DNA of 40,124 nt, from assembly GCA_016931895.1 (NCBI GenBank), contig JAFGDY010000274.1:1-40124 (forward strand), written 5' to 3'. The stretch is from Anaerolineae bacterium (GTDB lineage: Bacteria > Chloroflexota > Anaerolineae > 4572-78 > J111). The notes below the pieces were generated by a model. The model saw only the letters and a program-made list of their open reading frames with translations. It did no database searches and was not told where the DNA came from. The position numbers and the translations under genes are program-made. Positions 15,223-23,967 of the stretch are shown piece after piece. Positions within the stretch are counted from its first letter, which is position 1. Each line of letters starts with the position of its first letter.

Positions 15223-15251
15223 TTGGAAAAGACAAAAATGTATTGTATACT
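15223..15251 (+). promoter_or_regulatory. Promoter of the rightward GT-C gene
   Basis: TTGGAA (15223-15228), a 17-nt spacer and TATACT (15246-15251) predict a leader of about 60 nt before ATG 15317. The leader contains a small hairpin, CCGGC (15255-15259) with GCCGG (15268-15272), near the predicted transcript start. Confidence 0.65.
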
Positions 15252-15316
15252 CACCCGGCAAAAATCAGCCGGTAACATGGGGTCATCATTTTGATCCCTC
15301 AACGCCAAATTCCATA

Positions 15317-17263
15317 ATGACAAGAGTTGTTCCCCAAAAATTTCTGCCGCTTTTCATTTTACTATTGGCCTTTGGCCTGCAAACCGCTTATCTGGCCGAG
15401 TTGCGAGAACTGTTTCCCCAAAGTTTTATGGATAAGCCCTTTTGCGGAGTAGATGCCGAAGCGCACGTCCAGCGCGCTGTAGGGTTGCTGGATGGTTCTG
15501 TGCCCGGCGATAACGAGGTTTTTTATTTTATTCCCCTTTATCCCATTTATCTGGCGGCCTTAAGACAATTTTGGGAGACTGCCCTGCTTTTGCCTGTTCT
15601 GGGGCAGGCCTTGCTGCAACTGCTTGGCATTGCCGCTTTATATAGTATTGGCCGCTTAACTTATTCGCCCTTAACCGGCGCGCTGGCCGCTTTGGGTTTG
15701 GCCACGTATAACTACTATATTTTTTACCTGCCCTGTTTTGACCAGGCCCTTTTGACCACCCCTTTTTTATTATTGGGCATATTTCTGTTGCTAAAATACC
15801 ACGCCCGCCGGCACTCTCTGTATGTCTTGGGCGCCGGGATCGCCTTTGGCCTGGCCGGGTTGAGCCGGCCTACGGTTTTGCTTGTTTTGCCGGTTGCCGT
15901 TATCTGGATTTTTTGGATGCGGGCATCGGTGAAACAGGTTGCCATTGATTTTCTCTTTTTTGTTTTGCCTTTGTTGATGCTGATAGCTCCGTTTACCTGG
16001 CACAACTATCAGGCGAGCGGACGTTTGATGCTATTGTCGGATAACTTTGGGATCAATCTTTTTACCGGCAACAATCCCAACGCGCAGGGTTTTGATAGTT
16101 TGGCCCATATTCAATCTCAACCGTCCGTGTTGCGTTTTTTGGAAACAATTGAACAGGTGAAACAAGGAAAAACCACCTATCCAGCCGAAGTATTACAATA
16201 CGTGCGCGAACAGCCGCTCGATGCCCTGGCCTTAACGGCTACCAAAACCTGGCTCTGGTTTGGCGAAGCCGAACCCCGTTTGATCGAGCCGTTCTTCCCC
16301 CTGACCATCCGGCAAACGCGCATCCTGGCCCCTTTACCCCTGGCCTGGCAGGCGATGGCCCTTATGGCTCTGTTGGGCATATTGCTGGTGCGGGGCCGCT
16401 GTTGGCCGAGAACGGCTCTATTGTTGGCAATTTATGCCACGGTTAGCCTGGCCACGATTCTGTTCTTTATTCAGTTCCGGTTTCGTTTGCCCGTCATTCC
16501 TTTGGTGATGCTTTTTGCCGCTGCGCCTGTGGCCAGCGCGTCCCGCTGGAGCCGCCAGCGCCCGCAGCGATTTTGGTTGGCGCTGGGGTTATTGTTGCTA
16601 CTCACTCCCTTGACGCCGGGGCTGGGTCTTTTTGTAATATTCTTTGCCGGGTTGGGTTTCTGGCCGTATCTCAGGCAAAAACACTGGACGGGTTATCATT
16701 GGGGCGCTGCCGTGATTGGGCTTTATCTGCTGCTGGTGGGTTTATGGACTCGAGCCAATGCTTTAGCTACCGATATTTCTCAAACAATGGATATTTATTT
16801 GGGGCCGCCGCTGGCCGGCTCCAGTATTCTGGGGCAGACTTTTCGGATGGATTGTGATAATTTTAATCAGCTTGAAATTACCCTGGGCACATTTGACCAT
16901 CACCATGATCAGCCGGTTACTTTTTACCTGGCTGCTGATACCTCGACTCAAGAAATTCTTTATACAGAAACCTTTGCCGGCAACACGGTGGGGGATTATC
17001 AAAAGCGCACCTTCTCCTTTCCGTCAATTACTAACTCCGCGGGATGTACCTTTTTTTTCTTTCTCTCTTCCCCAACTGCCACTCCCGATAAGGCCATTAC
17101 GGCCAGGGGTTATTCCAGTTCACCCATTGATTATTATCCAAACGGCAGCGCTTTTGTGGGAGAGTTGGAGAATCTGCAACAGTTCCAGGCCGATTTTGCC
17201 TTTAAGGCTACCTGTGACCTTAGTTTGGCTGAAAAGATACAGGCCGTATTTACTAAATTTTGA
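15317..17263 (+). CDS. GT-C fold membrane glycosyltransferase (GT39/PMT_2-like) with C-terminal soluble domain
   Basis: A 648-residue protein with an N-terminal signal-anchor, an acidic first periplasmic loop (GVDAEAHVQRAVGLLDG) typical of the GT39 active site, about eleven membrane helices to roughly residue 480, and a C-terminal extracytoplasmic domain of about 160 residues rich in beta-type sequence and aromatic residues. Probably transfers a sugar from a lipid carrier to a protein, glycan or lipid outside the cytoplasm. It stands alone, with its own promoter, divergent from the glycan operon and convergent with the SGNH hydrolase gene. The start is the first ATG after the promoter; no strong ribosome site is visible. 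Confidence 0.8.
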   Translation: MTRVVPQKFLPLFILLLAFGLQTAYLAELRELFPQSFMDKPFCGVDAEAHVQRAVGLLDGSVPGDNEVFYFIPLYPIYLAALRQFWETALLLPVLGQALLQLLGIAALYSIGRLTYSPLTGALAALGLATYNYYIFYLPCFDQALLTTPFLLLGIFLLLKYHARRHSLYVLGAGIAFGLAGLSRPTVLLVLPVAVIWIFWMRASVKQVAIDFLFFVLPLLMLIAPFTWHNYQASGRLMLLSDNFGINLFTGNNPNAQGFDSLAHIQSQPSVLRFLETIEQVKQGKTTYPAEVLQYVREQPLDALALTATKTWLWFGEAEPRLIEPFFPLTIRQTRILAPLPLAWQAMALMALLGILLVRGRCWPRTALLLAIYATVSLATILFFIQFRFRLPVIPLVMLFAAAPVASASRWSRQRPQRFWLALGLLLLLTPLTPGLGLFVIFFAGLGFWPYLRQKHWTGYHWGAAVIGLYLLLVGLWTRANALATDISQTMDIYLGPPLAGSSILGQTFRMDCDNFNQLEITLGTFDHHHDQPVTFYLAADTSTQEILYTETFAGNTVGDYQKRTFSFPSITNSAGCTFFFFLSSPTATPDKAITARGYSSSPIDYYPNGSAFVGELENLQQFQADFAFKATCDLSLAEKIQAVFTKF

Positions 17264-17265
17264 GA

Positions 17266-17316
17266 AGCCGGTTTTCCCGGCTATTGTCTCGTTCCCAAAC
17301 TGAATTTGGGAACGAG
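17266..17316. terminator. Two hairpins between convergent genes, probable bidirectional terminator
   Basis: AGCCGG (17266-17271) pairs with CCGGCT (17277-17282) around TTTTC, and a perfect 12-bp stem CTCGTTCCCAAA (17288-17299) pairs with TTTGGGAACGAG (17305-17316) around CTGAA. Both lie in the 68-nt gap between gene ends. U-runs are lacking, but position and stability support termination on both strands. Confidence 0.55.
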
Positions 17317-17331
17317 AAGAAGAACCTGTCC

Positions 17332-18603
17332 TCAATTTTGGTTGTTGGCCGATTCTGTTTCAAGAAAATTATTTTTCATCAGCCATTGGAACAATGTTTC
17401 CGCCGCCACCCGATTGCCCTCAACAGTCCAATGTCCTTCGCCAATAAAATACAAGGGGACGCGGGCGTTAGCGGCTGAGTAGTCAACCATGGGAGTAGTC
17501 AAATCAAGATAGGCTATATCGTGGCGATCAAAAAACTCGGCCAGCCGGTGATTGGGACGGTCAACTTGCGCTTCGGCCAGGGTGGGATTGTCTCTTAAAA
17601 AAATTTCCCACTCTGCCGGTGACAGCACCGCCAACTGGACGACCGGCCAGGGACTAATGAGGGCTATGGCAAACCGGGCGCCATCGGCCTCAACTTCTTG
17701 TTGTAATTGGACCAAGGTGGCCTGGGTAATTTGATACGCTTGCTCTAACTCAAATTCCTCGTGGGGCAAGTAGAGCGCCGTATAGAAAAGGGGATAGTTT
17801 TGTCCAAATTGTTCACGGGGCCAATGGGCCACGAGGAGCGGTTCGATTTGTTGGTACAGGCGGGAGTGCTGGTAGAGCGCGCCCATTCCCTGGATCAGGG
17901 TGCGCCGTAAGAGTGAGCAATTGTTCTGTAGCCTGCTAAAGCCAGGGGCGTAGGTCAGGGGAGTGGGGTTCAGTTCGTTGTCGCACAGAGCAAGGTAGGG
18001 GGCGTAGCAGTTAAATCCTTTTATGGTCAGGGCGTTGCCGGGCAGGTTGTCGGCCAGGTCGTTGCCGATGAAAAACATCAGTACCACCAGGTCCGGGTTA
18101 TAATAACGTCCCTGTTCCCGGTAGTAGACCAGTTGTTGATTGGTGCCCCAGTTGACCACTCCGCCGCTAATTACCTCAAAGTTTTCTTCCCCCTGCCCCT
18201 GGTTGTTGAGCAGGTCTTCCAGAACCTGGTGGGTGGTTTGAGTTTCGTCCACCTGAAGGGCGTGCGTAAAAGAGTCGCCCAACACCAGGATACGAAAGGT
18301 ATGGGGCGATTTTTCCAGGGCATGTTCGGTATCGTGCATGCCCAGCGAGTTAAAGGTCAATTCCTCTTGATATTGCTCGCTCTCGATGACGCCGTGAAAG
18401 TGCGGCGTGCCGATCCAGCCGTAAGTAGGATGACAGGTAAAAAATTGCCCGGTGTCTACACTGTAGGGCGGCGGCAGCAGCAGGCGAACCGCCAACTCAA
18501 GTAACAAGGTGGTGATGCACACACTGGTTAGGGCCAACAAAATACCGGCCGATATTCTTCTGGCCCGCGAAAATTTAAATTTTGTAGATGAGGTCAATGG
18601 CAT
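17332..18603 (-). CDS. Membrane-anchored SGNH/GDSL hydrolase
   Basis: A 423-residue protein with a basic N-terminus and one membrane helix (about 17-44), then an extracytoplasmic SGNH domain. Block I is LVLGDSFTH with catalytic S111, block II glycine is in SGGVVNWGT, block III is FIGND (178-182), and the C-terminal catalytic histidine is in GEGHWTVEGN. Such enzymes add or remove acyl groups on sugars, as AlgJ/AlgX-like proteins do. Its ATG overlaps the stop of the upstream GT-C gene by one base (TAATG), so the two are coupled and probably act on the same extracellular glycan. Acceptor unknown. Confidence 0.85.
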   Translation of the reverse strand: MPLTSSTKFKFSRARRISAGILLALTSVCITTLLLELAVRLLLPPPYSVDTGQFFTCHPTYGWIGTPHFHGVIESEQYQEELTFNSLGMHDTEHALEKSPHTFRILVLGDSFTHALQVDETQTTHQVLEDLLNNQGQGEENFEVISGGVVNWGTNQQLVYYREQGRYYNPDLVVLMFFIGNDLADNLPGNALTIKGFNCYAPYLALCDNELNPTPLTYAPGFSRLQNNCSLLRRTLIQGMGALYQHSRLYQQIEPLLVAHWPREQFGQNYPLFYTALYLPHEEFELEQAYQITQATLVQLQQEVEADGARFAIALISPWPVVQLAVLSPAEWEIFLRDNPTLAEAQVDRPNHRLAEFFDRHDIAYLDLTTPMVDYSAANARVPLYFIGEGHWTVEGNRVAAETLFQWLMKNNFLETESANNQN

Positions 18604-21122
18604 TATCTCCTGGTGATCTCAATATCTCTTAGCCACAAAAAATCGTCGCCCGGTTGGCCGGCCCCGCCGGTTATTTTTAGGCGTTCCAGCGTGTCGGCCC
18701 GGTACAGGCCGATGATCAAGGGGTAGTGTCCCGGCGGCGTTTCCGGGTTGACCGGCAGGCGGAATTGACCCATCCCTCGCTGCCCGGCTCGCCAGATGGA
18801 GGTGGGCAGGCGGCAGGCTGGGTCGTCGTCTTGCTGGCCCCACAGGGTTGCGCCGTCGGTCAAATGAACAAAAGCCCGGTAATCCCTGCCCGGATTTTCC
18901 AGGGCCTGCCAGTATAGATCAAGATAAAGGGTTTCGCCAGCGGCAACAGTGGTCGTGGGCAGGTTATACCCCACAAACTTGATGGCCGAACCAAATTGAG
19001 CATCCCCTTTTTGGGTTGGTTCGGCTTGTTGGGCAAATTGGAGCGGGGTGGCCAGTTGGTCAAAAGTATCTTCGTACTTTTCCAGGGGGTAAACAGGTGA
19101 ATTGATCAGAGTTTCTGCCTGCTTGGAGAAGATGCGCAGGCGAACTTCGCCCTCTCGTTGCACTTGCCCTGTTTCAACGTATTCGGTAGAGGGCGGCTCG
19201 TCCCCGGTAGAGCGAACAAAAAAATGGGCCGGGGTATTGTAACAAGAGCGAGCCTGGCCATAGTTGTACCAGATGGGAATAATAAAATCCTCGTTTATGC
19301 TGCGAAAGTCGCCGGAAAAGTGACCTTGCGCCCGCAGGGCGCCAATTGTTTTCCAGCCTTCACGTTTGGGGTAGCCAAAATAGGTTCTTGGTTGGGGCAA
19401 GTCGTCGTAAATCATTTCCCAGTTTGAGGATTCCCATTGCGTTTGCAGCCTGGAAAAAGACGTTTCAGTTTGTAGAAAAACGGCAACATTATAAACCACA
19501 ACCAGAGTCACCAGCAGAACACCGATGATTAATCCAAAAACTTTAGCCGCAAGGCCCAGCATTGAAGGAGGACTTGTCGTCAAAATGTTTGTCCCTTTGT
19601 CCTCACGCCGCCAGCCTGTCGTTTTGCCGGTCAGAATAGCCCAGCCTGCCCCGGCCAGTAGCGCCGCGCCGGGGTAAATAATGTAAAGATGCGTGCGCGG
19701 ATCGTCTACCAAAAAAACGTAGCCGATAAAGGGCAGGCCAACCATGAGCCAGGCTGTTCTGCTCTCAAGGGAGGGAGAAAGCCAGATATAGATCAGGCCC
19801 AGCAACAGCCAGGGTAATCCGGCCAGGCTCGATGAACCGCTCTGCCAAACTTCTGGTCGCCACAGGGTAGACCCGCCTAAAAGCGCCAGACCCAGCGCCG
19901 CCCAGCGCCATTTTTGGGCAAAACCCAACGTCTGCCCAACGGCAAAACTGAGCAGGCCCAGGGCCACCAGCGGCAAGTAAAAGTGAGAACTATAATCTTG
20001 GTCCAGTCGCCGCAATAGCTTGAGGTTGTTGTAAAGGAAACCCGGCTTAACGCGCGATTCGGCCAGGTAGGAAACAGTATGCTCAAATTCAGGATCAAGC
20101 AGGTAAGGGATGTAAAAAGCGGCCAATAGAGCCAGAAAAAGAAGTACTGCCAGAACCGTGACGGCCTTGCTGGGTTGCTCTTTTATTTGCCTGTTCAGGT
20201 TAAGCCAAATCAAGTAGCCCGCAGCCGGCAGCAACAGCAGCGCGTCGAAATGAGCCAGCAGACAGGCGGCCAGCAGGATGGCGGCCGGAATTTGCAGACG
20301 GGGTTGGTTCTCTTGCCAGGCCAGGTAGAGACAATAAATTGCCAGCGGCCCCAAGAAAAAGATGAGGGCCTGGTATTGCACCATCCGCCCAAAACCAATG
20401 GCGTAGCCATTGACCGCCCACAGCAGCCCGGCGATGAGGCCCGCCGGCCAGTTGAACCAGCGCCGCCCCATGAAAAAGAGAGTAGTTGCGCTCAAGATGC
20501 TGCTGAAGGCAAAGGGGAAGCGGGCCAGAGTTTCGTCAAGGCGGCCGGTCAGCAACCAAAAGGAGACCGGCGTAAGCATCTGCGCCGGGCCTTTGCGGTG
20601 CAAAAAGAGGGCGTAATCTTCGCCTTGCAGCAGGCGCACGCCCAGCATCAGGGCTTCGGCTTCGTCCTCGTGAAATTCGGCGTAGCCTAACCGGGGCAGG
20701 CGCAGCGCGGCGGCCAAAATCACCAGGGCCACAAAGATCAAGGTGAAATTTCGGGCAACAGGAGAGCGAGTGCCGCCGCGCTGCCGCCAAATAATGATCA
20801 AGCCCCCGCCGATGAGCACATTGTTGATGATAAGTAATTGGCTGTCGGTGAGAGGGCCGGGCAGGTAAACGGCCAGCATCGCGGCCAGCGTGGTCAGGGC
20901 CAGGGACAATCCAATCGCCAGCACCAGGCGTTCGGCCATATCATCCAACCGCACCGAAAAAGCTTGCAGCCAGACCCAACCAGACAAAAAGGCCAGCAAA
21001 ATCAGGACTGCGGCATAGCGTAATTCTGGAGGGATTGGTTTGATCATTATCAAGCTATTGCCGACAATGAGCAAGACCAGTGGCCAGATATAGAATTGTC
21101 TGAGTTTGGACAAAACAGGCAC
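18603..21122 (-). CDS. Large GT-C fold membrane glycosyltransferase (GT39/PMT_2-like)
   Basis: An 839-residue protein beginning with GTG 21122, which retains the first hydrophobic helix (WPLVLLIVGNSLIMI); starting at the next ATG would truncate it. About twelve helices follow, with GYAEFHEDEAEALMLGVRLL in the first catalytic loop (HEDE acidic motif). The last 250 or so residues form a soluble extracytoplasmic region whose end looks like a beta-sandwich (LYLDLYWQALENPGRDYRAF onwards). It is probably a polyprenyl-phosphate-sugar transferase, coupled to the downstream SGNH hydrolase. No strong ribosome site is seen. Confidence 0.8.
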   Translation of the reverse strand: MPVLSKLRQFYIWPLVLLIVGNSLIMIKPIPPELRYAAVLILLAFLSGWVWLQAFSVRLDDMAERLVLAIGLSLALTTLAAMLAVYLPGPLTDSQLLIINNVLIGGGLIIIWRQRGGTRSPVARNFTLIFVALVILAAALRLPRLGYAEFHEDEAEALMLGVRLLQGEDYALFLHRKGPAQMLTPVSFWLLTGRLDETLARFPFAFSSILSATTLFFMGRRWFNWPAGLIAGLLWAVNGYAIGFGRMVQYQALIFFLGPLAIYCLYLAWQENQPRLQIPAAILLAACLLAHFDALLLLPAAGYLIWLNLNRQIKEQPSKAVTVLAVLLFLALLAAFYIPYLLDPEFEHTVSYLAESRVKPGFLYNNLKLLRRLDQDYSSHFYLPLVALGLLSFAVGQTLGFAQKWRWAALGLALLGGSTLWRPEVWQSGSSSLAGLPWLLLGLIYIWLSPSLESRTAWLMVGLPFIGYVFLVDDPRTHLYIIYPGAALLAGAGWAILTGKTTGWRREDKGTNILTTSPPSMLGLAAKVFGLIIGVLLVTLVVVYNVAVFLQTETSFSRLQTQWESSNWEMIYDDLPQPRTYFGYPKREGWKTIGALRAQGHFSGDFRSINEDFIIPIWYNYGQARSCYNTPAHFFVRSTGDEPPSTEYVETGQVQREGEVRLRIFSKQAETLINSPVYPLEKYEDTFDQLATPLQFAQQAEPTQKGDAQFGSAIKFVGYNLPTTTVAAGETLYLDLYWQALENPGRDYRAFVHLTDGATLWGQQDDDPACRLPTSIWRAGQRGMGQFRLPVNPETPPGHYPLIIGLYRADTLERLKITGGAGQPGDDFLWLRDIEITRR

Positions 21123-21264
21123 AGTTTGCTCTGAGTTTGTGGGTTGGTGTAAAAAATTAATGGCTCTTCATCCAGATTACACCATCTTATCCAAAATAGC
21201 TGCTTTGGCAAACAGCTTGTCAAATGAAATTACCTTGGAGAAAATTGACTAATCCGCCTGATTC

Positions 21265-21298
21265 GATAAGCTAAGAATTGAAAATCAATTAACTTATC
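21265..21298. repeat. AT-rich hairpin in the divergent spacer
   Basis: GATAAG (21265-21270) pairs with CTTATC (21293-21298) and AATTGA pairs with TCAATT around AAA, with one mismatch and a three-base bulge between. It lies in the 298-nt gene-free gap between the divergent genes ending at 21122 and starting at 21421. It may be a regulator site or a structured leader. Confidence 0.45.
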
Positions 21299-21308
21299 CC
21301 ATTCGACG

Positions 21309-21378
21309 GGAGATTAGGACTGGCGTGAAGGAGATTGGAGATTTCAGGTCAATAATCTCTCCCTCTCTGATCTCCAAT
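21309..21378. repeat. Mirrored short repeats, GGAGATT type
   Basis: GGAGATT occurs at 21309, 21330 and 21337 on the plus strand; reverse-complement pieces (AATCTC at 21354, ATCTCC at 21370) follow. ATTGGAGAT (21334-21342) pairs exactly with ATCTCCAAT (21370-21378). The spacer resembles those at 30653-30730 and 36445-36529 in design: a tandem-repeat arm followed by its reverse complement. Confidence 0.5.
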
Positions 21379-21420
21379 TTTCAAATAGAGAAGTTATTTG
21401 AGCGCCGTTCCTAAGAAGCT

Positions 21421-23088
21421 ATGGTACCACCCCAAACAACCCGCTTTTTCTTAATTGTCATCACGCTCTTTAGCTTTTGCCTTCGGCTCTGGGGCATTCA
21501 ATTTGGCCTGCCATTTGCTTACCACCCCGACGAACAGCAATACATTCTGCCCGCCATCGGCGTTGTTTCCGGAAATTTTCAACCCCTGGCCTACTATAAT
21601 CCAACCCTGTACCCTTATTTTATTGGCGTGGTCTACACCTTAACTTACGCGGGCCTAAAACTTTTTAACGCTTTCCCCGCTTTTTTTGACTTGAACGCCG
21701 CCTGGAGCGAGCCGATGTTGCCCTGGATTACCGGCCTGGTGTACCTGGCCCGTTACACCAGTGTGGCGATGGGCGTTTTGACCACCTTAATGGTTTATCA
21801 TTTGGGCCGGCGCGCCTACAGCCGCGAAACCGGCCTGGGCGCGGCCATCATTTTTGGCCTGGCTTTTCTCCCGGCCCGAGAAGCCCATTTTGCCGTAAGC
21901 GACGCGCCGGTGGCCCTGGGCGCGGCCGTAACCCTCTATTTTTGCCTCAACATTGTCAAACGCGCTCATCCATCTGATTATTTATGGGCGGGTCTAACCT
22001 TGGGCCTCTCCGCCGCCACCAAATATTCAGCCGGATTATTGGCGCTGCCGTTGGGCGCGGCCCATCTCCTCAGTCAAAGGTATCAACATTGGCCGGAGCG
22101 CCTCCGCCGGCTCTGGTTGGTTGGGCTGGCCGGTTTAATAGCGATTGCCAGCTATTTGCTGGTTTCCCCCTACACGTTGTGGCAACGAGAAGAATTTTGG
22201 GCCGATTTCAGTGAAAATCTTCAGTCGGCGCAAACCGGCTTTTTGGGGCTTGATCTCGATCCGGCTGGCGGAGCATTTTTTTATCTAAAAGGCTTGATCT
22301 GGGGATTTGGTTGGCCGCTGTTTGTGCTTTTCCTGGTCGCCGGGTTATTTGCCCTGTGGCGACATCGCCGCGCCGACTTGGTGTTGTTCGCCTTGCCCCT
22401 CATCGGTTTTTTCTATTTACAGCGACAAGAAATGTACTTTGTGCGCTGGTTAACGCCGCTACTCCCGCCAATGGCCGTATTGGCTGCCGAAACAATTTGG
22501 GTGGGGGTCAAACGGTGGAGCTTTTCCACCTTGTTGCGTTTCGTTCAGAATGATCCCTGGCCCAAGTTTCTGGGGTTACTGGTTATGCTTTTGTTGACCC
22601 TCCCCTCAACCTACGTGGCCTTATGCGCCGATCATGTTTTTAGCCAGCTCGACACCCGCACGGAGGCTTTGCATTGGATTAGTCAAAATATTCCGCCGGG
22701 TAGTAACCTGGCCGCCGCCGTGCTCGCGCCGCCGTGGGGGCCGCCCCTGGCCATGCCCGGTCTGAAAATTGGCCCTTATAACTTTGTCCCTGTGCCTGAC
22801 GGGGGAGTAGCCGAGGTAGACCTCCAGCAATACCGGGCCTGGGGCGTGCAATACGTTATCGCCAGCAGTTTTCATTATGCCCGTCCTCTGCGCGATAAAG
22901 CTCACCAGGCGCAACTGGCCGCCCGTATGCAGGCCCTGGATGAAAATGCCGCACTCATCGCCCTTTTTCAACCCTACGTGGCTGAATATGACGGCTTTTT
23001 TTACCATGACCAGGTTTTTGGCCCGGCCGATGATACCCTCTATCGCCGCCGGCCGGGGCCGATTATCAAAATTTATCGTTTGCCATAA
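21421..23088 (+). CDS. GT-C fold membrane glycosyltransferase (GT39/PMT_2-like)
   Basis: A 555-residue polytopic protein. The N-terminal helix is followed by FAYHPDEQQYILPAIGVV, with the HPDE motif frequent in this family's catalytic loop, then YNPTLYPYFIG and about ten further helices; a soluble C-terminal domain of about 120 residues ends the protein. Probably uses a polyprenyl-phosphate sugar donor on the outer membrane face. It is followed after 16 nt by a GT2 gene that could make that donor. AAGAAG before the ATG is a weak ribosome site. Confidence 0.85.
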   Translation: MVPPQTTRFFLIVITLFSFCLRLWGIQFGLPFAYHPDEQQYILPAIGVVSGNFQPLAYYNPTLYPYFIGVVYTLTYAGLKLFNAFPAFFDLNAAWSEPMLPWITGLVYLARYTSVAMGVLTTLMVYHLGRRAYSRETGLGAAIIFGLAFLPAREAHFAVSDAPVALGAAVTLYFCLNIVKRAHPSDYLWAGLTLGLSAATKYSAGLLALPLGAAHLLSQRYQHWPERLRRLWLVGLAGLIAIASYLLVSPYTLWQREEFWADFSENLQSAQTGFLGLDLDPAGGAFFYLKGLIWGFGWPLFVLFLVAGLFALWRHRRADLVLFALPLIGFFYLQRQEMYFVRWLTPLLPPMAVLAAETIWVGVKRWSFSTLLRFVQNDPWPKFLGLLVMLLLTLPSTYVALCADHVFSQLDTRTEALHWISQNIPPGSNLAAAVLAPPWGPPLAMPGLKIGPYNFVPVPDGGVAEVDLQQYRAWGVQYVIASSFHYARPLRDKAHQAQLAARMQALDENAALIALFQPYVAEYDGFFYHDQVFGPADDTLYRRRPGPIIKIYRLP

Positions 23089-23104
23089 CCGGGGTGAAAG
23101 AAAG

Positions 23105-23887
23105 ATGTCAGTAGTCGTGATTATGCCCGCCTATAACGCCGCCCAAACCTTAGCAGTTACTTATGAAAGCATTCCCAGGGAAGTGGTGGATAAAGTGATC
23201 TTAACAGACGACGTTAGTGAAGATGAAACCGTGGAGATTGCCCGCAAGCTGGGCTTAAAAACCATAATTCACGTGCAAAACAAGGGCTATGGCGGCAATC
23301 AAAAAACCAGTTACCTGGAGGCGCTTAAGGAGGGGGCGACCATTGTGGTGATGCTGCACCCCGACAACCAATACGACGCCACCCGGATTCCCGCGCTCAT
23401 TGAGCCAATCCGGCGTGGCGCGTATGATATGATGATTGGCTCCCGCTTTCTGGGCCGGGACACTCTGAAAGGAGGCATGCCGTTTTATAAATTCATCGGC
23501 AACCGTTTTTTGACCTGGTTGGAAAATTTGGTGCTGGGCCAGAACCTGAGCGAATATCATTCCGGTTTCAGGGCCTATAGCCGCCAGTTTTTAACCACTA
23601 TCCCCTTTGTGCTCAATTCCAATGATTTTGTTTTTGACAGCGAGGTTTTGGCCCAGGCCACTGCCTTTAATTTCAAAATTGGCGAAATTGCTGTGCCCAC
23701 CCGCTACTTCAAAGAGGCCTCCTCCATCAATTTCAAACGCAGCACGGTTTACGGCCTATCCACCGTGTGGACGATGGCCAAATTTTTGCTTTTCAAAATG
23801 GGCCTGTCCAAAAGCCCCCAATTTACCAAAACCTTGCCCCAGGTCATTAGTCGTTATCATTGGGCCGAAATTGAAAAGGGCGCATAA
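23105..23887 (+). CDS. Family 2 glycosyltransferase, polyprenyl-phosphate sugar synthase-like
   Basis: A 260-residue GT-A enzyme. It begins MSVVVIMPAYNAAQTL, has LTDDVSEDET (D35/D36), NKGYGGNQKTSY and the metal-binding MLHPDNQYD (D87, D91), then the acceptor-side SEYHSGFRAYSR. No membrane domain. Start 23105 is chosen for its position just after the GT-C stop and the purine-rich GGTGAAAGAAAG before it; longer in-frame extensions would overlap the GT-C gene. It probably makes the lipid-linked sugar used by the preceding GT-C enzyme. It differs from the GT2 at 12249 in its DXD region, so a different donor is plausible. Confidence 0.88.
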   Translation: MSVVVIMPAYNAAQTLAVTYESIPREVVDKVILTDDVSEDETVEIARKLGLKTIIHVQNKGYGGNQKTSYLEALKEGATIVVMLHPDNQYDATRIPALIEPIRRGAYDMMIGSRFLGRDTLKGGMPFYKFIGNRFLTWLENLVLGQNLSEYHSGFRAYSRQFLTTIPFVLNSNDFVFDSEVLAQATAFNFKIGEIAVPTRYFKEASSINFKRSTVYGLSTVWTMAKFLLFKMGLSKSPQFTKTLPQVISRYHWAEIEKGA

Positions 23888-23955
23888 CTGGCCGCCTACC
23901 TCAAACTGACGTATCCTCATGCCTTTCCCTGCTTCTGCTCTGCGCGGCTTCGTGG

Positions 23956-23961
23956 TATACT
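23956..23961 (+). promoter_or_regulatory. -10 box of a leaderless promoter for the DHH-CBS-nucleotidyltransferase
   Basis: TATACT (23956-23961) ends six bases before ATG 23968. The -35 region (TTCTGC at 23933-23938, 17-nt spacer) is a poor match. No Shine-Dalgarno is present, matching the other leaderless starts in this window. Confidence 0.5.
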
Positions 23962-23967
23962 AAAGCT

